From G963669295 sp963669295 (lineage in GTDB: Bacteria > Bacteroidota > Bacteroidia > Flavobacteriales_D > CALLUQ01): 64,000 bases of DNA. Positions 61,339 through 64,000 of this stretch are shown in pieces; the stretch's first letter is position 1; every line of letters starts with the position of its first letter. The position numbers and the translations under genes were made by a program. Under the pieces are notes generated by a model, which saw only the letters and a program-made list of their open reading frames with translations, was not told the DNA's origin and did not search any database. The stretch covers positions 5,518,001-5,582,000 of the forward strand of contig OY769938.1 of NCBI GenBank assembly GCA_963669295.1, in the 5' to 3' direction.

Positions 61339-61476
61339 CACATTTTCGCTAATTCACTACAACAAACTACTTATCCGATGTAAACTACCATCCATTCATG
61401 AGGTGACCCCATTCGTCAAAAACCATTTGCTTGCACCCGCATTAATACTTAACTTAAAACCGCGAAACTTTCAAGA

Positions 61477-62115
61477 ATGATTAGGGTAATTATTGTAGAT
61501 GACCATCAAATGTTCATTGATGGCATCAAATCCTTATTGGCAGATGAATCAAGCATTGAAGTAATTGGCGAAGCCTTAAGTGGTGAAGCATTGCTACAAA
61601 TGTTGGAAACACAACCGGTTGATGTGGTTATTATGGACATCAACATGCCAGGAATGAATGGTACTGAAACTACGCGAGCCCTAACCACAGCTCATCCAAT
61701 AATTAAAGTGCTCATGCTCACCATGTACAACGAGCAACAACACATTGCAGGAGCCTTACAAGCAGGAGCTACTGGCTACATTTTAAAGAACACAGGAAAA
61801 GCCGAATTGATCGAAGCCATTACCAGGGTATATGAAGGCAACTATCATTACGACAATAAGGTAACAGAAACCATCATGCAAAACTTGCACCAACCTCATA
61901 AAGACACCTCGTATACTGCCACTCCACTTACTAAAAGAGAAAGAGAAGTACTTCAGTGCATTGCCCAGGAATATACGACGCCTGAAATTGCTGAGAAGTT
62001 GTTCATTAGCACACATACAGTAGAGTCGCACCGTAAAAACCTCTTGAGTAAGCTCAACGTAAGAAATACGGCCGGGTTAGTGCGCTATGCGCTTGAGCAT
62101 AACCTGGTAGAATAA
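61477..62115 (+). CDS. NarL/LuxR-type response regulator
   Basis: A 212-residue regulator. Receiver domain (residues 1-120): acidic pair Asp8/Asp9, phospho-acceptor Asp54 in VVIMDINMPGMNG, and conserved Thr and Lys in LMLTMYN and YILKNTGK. LuxR-type HTH (about 147-212): LTKREREVLQCIAQEYTTPE, IAEKLFISTHTVESHRKNLL. It is the partner of the TPR kinase just upstream, as kinases with HisKA_3 pair with this regulator class. Targets are unknown; the neighbouring TPR-SpoIIE genes and the S9 peptidase are candidates by position only. Confidence 0.95.
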   Translation: MIRVIIVDDHQMFIDGIKSLLADESSIEVIGEALSGEALLQMLETQPVDVVIMDINMPGMNGTETTRALTTAHPIIKVLMLTMYNEQQHIAGALQAGATGYILKNTGKAELIEAITRVYEGNYHYDNKVTETIMQNLHQPHKDTSYTATPLTKREREVLQCIAQEYTTPEIAEKLFISTHTVESHRKNLLSKLNVRNTAGLVRYALEHNLVE

Positions 62116-62304
62116 TGCTTGTAGCGCACTCCATTCTCATACCTCTATAATGCTACTATACCACAAATCATTTAGGGTTATCATGGCAGAATCAGGTCTT
62201 CCATTGGTTTCAACCACTCAAATAAGAATCCAACCCATCAACCTAAAAATCATAACTCATCTACAAAAAGTTAGTACATTCGAATACTTACAAAACGTAC
62301 AACC

Positions 62305-64000
62305 ATGAAAACAAAACTCAACACAGGAATACTCGCCATGCTTGTTATTGCAGGATGTGGTGAAGCCGGTGAAACCAACGAAACCAGTGATGCTCAAACA
62401 AGTACTATTATGCCACCCATTGCAGCAAAAAAAGCAAAAGAATTAACCATACACGATCATACTCGAACCGATAACTACTATTGGTTAAACGATCGTGAAG
62501 ACCAGGAGGTTATCGACTACCTGAATGCGGAAAACGACTACACCTCTGCTACCTTGAAACACACCGAAGCTTTTCAAGAGAAGTTGTACAACGAAATTGT
62601 TGGACGTATCAAACAAACCGACGAGTCGGTGCCCTATCAATCAAACGGCTATTTTTACTACACACGGTACGAAGAAGGAAAAGAATATCCGATTTTTTGT
62701 AGAAAAGAGGGCACGATGGATAATGAAGAACTCATCCTTCTCAATGCCAATGAAATGGCTGAGGGTTATTCGTACTATCAGGCACGAGGTTTGAACGTAA
62801 GTAAAAACAACCAAATTCTTGCCTTTGGAGAAGATACCCTATCGCGTAGAAAGTATACCATTAAGTTTAAAGATTTAGCAACAGGCGAACTGTTGGAAGA
62901 TGCCATTCCTAACACCACTGGTGGTGTGGCATGGGCCAACGACAATAAAACAGTTTTTTATACCCGTAAAGACGAACAAACATTACGCTCTGATAAGATT
63001 TATCGCCATACCCTTGGTGAAGATCCGGCGAACGATGTAGTGGTATTTCATGAAGCTGATGAAACCTTTGGTACCTTCGTTTATAAAACCAAATCCGATC
63101 GTTTCATCATCATTGGCTCTTACAGTACGTTATCTTCTGAGTATCGCTTTTTAGATGCCAACGACCCCAACAGCACTTTCAAAATAGTACAACCGCGCGA
63201 ACGCGACCTTGAGTACGACATCACCCACTTTGGCGATCACTTTTACATTCGTACCAACATGGATGCCCAAAACTTCCGCTTGATGAAAACTTCGGTAAAT
63301 GCCACTGAAAAAGAAAATTGGGAAGAAGTAATTGCCCACCGCGATGACGTGTTATTAGAAGGCATTGAAATGTTTAACAACTACATGGTAGTAGATGAAC
63401 GCGCCAATGGCCTTACGCAGTTGCGCATTATGAATACCACCGATAATACTGAACATTACCTCGATTTTGGTGAGGAAGTATATACCAGCTATATCAGTAC
63501 CAACATGGACTTCGACACAGAAGTGCTTCGTTATGGCTATAGCTCTATGACTACTCCAAACTCTACGTTCGATTACAACATGAGTACCAAGGAGAAAACG
63601 TTGTTAAAACAACAAGAAGTGGTGGGTTCTTTCAGTGCTGATGACTATGAAGCCAAACGCATGTTTGCCACCGCAGGTGATGGCACCAAGATTCCAATTT
63701 CATTGGTGTACAAAAAGGGCGTAGAGAAAAATGGCGACAACCCTCTTTTACTCTATGGATATGGCTCTTACGGTGCCACCATGGATCCCTACTTTAGTTC
63801 TGTTCGGTTAAGCTTACTTGATCGTGGTTTTGTTTATGCCATCGCTCATATTCGTGGAGGACAGGAACTGGGTAGACAATGGTACGAGAATGGGAAACTA
63901 CTGAAGAAGAAAAACACCTTTACCGATTTCAACGATTGCGCTGAATTTTTAATCGCTGAAAATTATACCAACCCCGATAAGTTATTTGCCATGGGAGGCA
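62305..64000 (+). CDS. Oligopeptidase B-like S9 prolyl oligopeptidase, lipoprotein, C-terminus beyond the window
   Basis: The 565 codons present start at ATG 62305 and remain open to the window end. A lipoprotein signal (MKTKLNTGILAMLVIAGC, Cys18) is followed by a prolyl oligopeptidase N-terminal propeller (PPIAAKKAKELTIHDHTR, DNYYWLNDREDQEVIDYLN, NEIVGRIKQTDESVPY), and then the start of the alpha/beta hydrolase (PLLLYGYGSYGATMDPYF, VYAIAHIRGGQELGRQWYENG). The window stops at FAMGG, just before the expected catalytic SAGG. The RGGxELGRxWYENGKLL block fits oligopeptidase B, which cleaves after basic residues. It is probably periplasmic. Confidence 0.93.
   Translation, partial: MKTKLNTGILAMLVIAGCGEAGETNETSDAQTSTIMPPIAAKKAKELTIHDHTRTDNYYWLNDREDQEVIDYLNAENDYTSATLKHTEAFQEKLYNEIVGRIKQTDESVPYQSNGYFYYTRYEEGKEYPIFCRKEGTMDNEELILLNANEMAEGYSYYQARGLNVSKNNQILAFGEDTLSRRKYTIKFKDLATGELLEDAIPNTTGGVAWANDNKTVFYTRKDEQTLRSDKIYRHTLGEDPANDVVVFHEADETFGTFVYKTKSDRFIIIGSYSTLSSEYRFLDANDPNSTFKIVQPRERDLEYDITHFGDHFYIRTNMDAQNFRLMKTSVNATEKENWEEVIAHRDDVLLEGIEMFNNYMVVDERANGLTQLRIMNTTDNTEHYLDFGEEVYTSYISTNMDFDTEVLRYGYSSMTTPNSTFDYNMSTKEKTLLKQQEVVGSFSADDYEAKRMFATAGDGTKIPISLVYKKGVEKNGDNPLLLYGYGSYGATMDPYFSSVRLSLLDRGFVYAIAHIRGGQELGRQWYENGKLLKKKNTFTDFNDCAEFLIAENYTNPDKLFAMGG

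Overview
The window comes from a member of the Bacteroidota, probably a flavobacterium-like lineage. The evidence is four proteins with type IX secretion (T9SS) C-terminal sorting domains, a PorE-like OmpA protein, a GldM-C-like protein, an S46 dipeptidyl-peptidase, DUF6702-type and DUF5777-type proteins, many short lipoproteins, weak Shine-Dalgarno sites and promoters of the TTG / TAnnTTTG type. No rRNA, tRNA, CRISPR array, transposase or phage gene was recognised. Gene density is high and GC content moderate. Several genes seem to begin at TTG or GTG.

Layout. 1-7.5 kb: partial htpG, a WD40 protein with an overlapping lipoprotein, a tRNA-queuosine mannosyltransferase-like glycosyltransferase, a GNAT protein, a PKD-type lipoprotein, and a YfiT-like / YoaP-like pair. 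8-13.5 kb: unknown and secreted proteins and an M1 peptidase. 13.6-18.3 kb (minus strand): a likely five-gene unit running ECF sigma, membrane partner, GldM-C-like secreted protein, AraC regulator, CPBP protease. 18.5-27.3 kb: a V4R-sensor histidine kinase, convergent with a seven-gene minus-strand run (sugar epimerase, methyltransferase, glycosyltransferase, GcvT, ComB, phospholipase-like protein, PAS kinase). 27.4-30.1 kb: a membrane-bound nucleotide-sugar 4,6-dehydratase, a small unknown protein and a thioesterase. 30.3-36.5 kb: T9SS cargo proteins and the S46 peptidase. 36.5-43.3 kb: two repeat-rich intergenic islands around a lipoprotein gene, miaE, a TPR protein and the PorE-like protein. 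43.3-46.5 kb: an unknown secreted protein, ECF sigma and membrane partner. 46.7-50.4 kb: a repeat-built T9SS adhesin-like protein. 51-55.6 kb: an operon of CX4CH lipoprotein, diheme cytochrome c, DUF5777 beta-barrel and TPR-SpoIIE phosphatase. 55.9-62.1 kb: a second TPR-PAS-SpoIIE protein, two small unknown genes, and a TPR histidine kinase with its LuxR-type regulator. 62.3-64 kb: a partial oligopeptidase B-like lipoprotein.

The most unusual signal is a repeated pattern of gene-end duplication. In two places (32.7-34.4 kb and 37.5-38.7 kb) a gene is followed by one extra gene and then by a decayed second copy of the first gene's 3' end. At the first site the duplicate includes a bidirectional terminator built on a dispersed palindrome. 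Both look like insertions of a single cargo gene at a gene's 3' end. Close by is an exact 17 x 21 bp minisatellite (37111-37467), and the intergenic islands carry several families of REP-like hairpins.

Functional themes are envelope stress and signalling (two ECF sigma units, three histidine kinases, two SpoIIE phosphatases), T9SS secretion, surface polysaccharide synthesis, extracellular peptide use (S46, M1, S9) and tRNA modification (MiaE, QTMAN-like). All assignments come from reading motifs and architecture; no database search was run.
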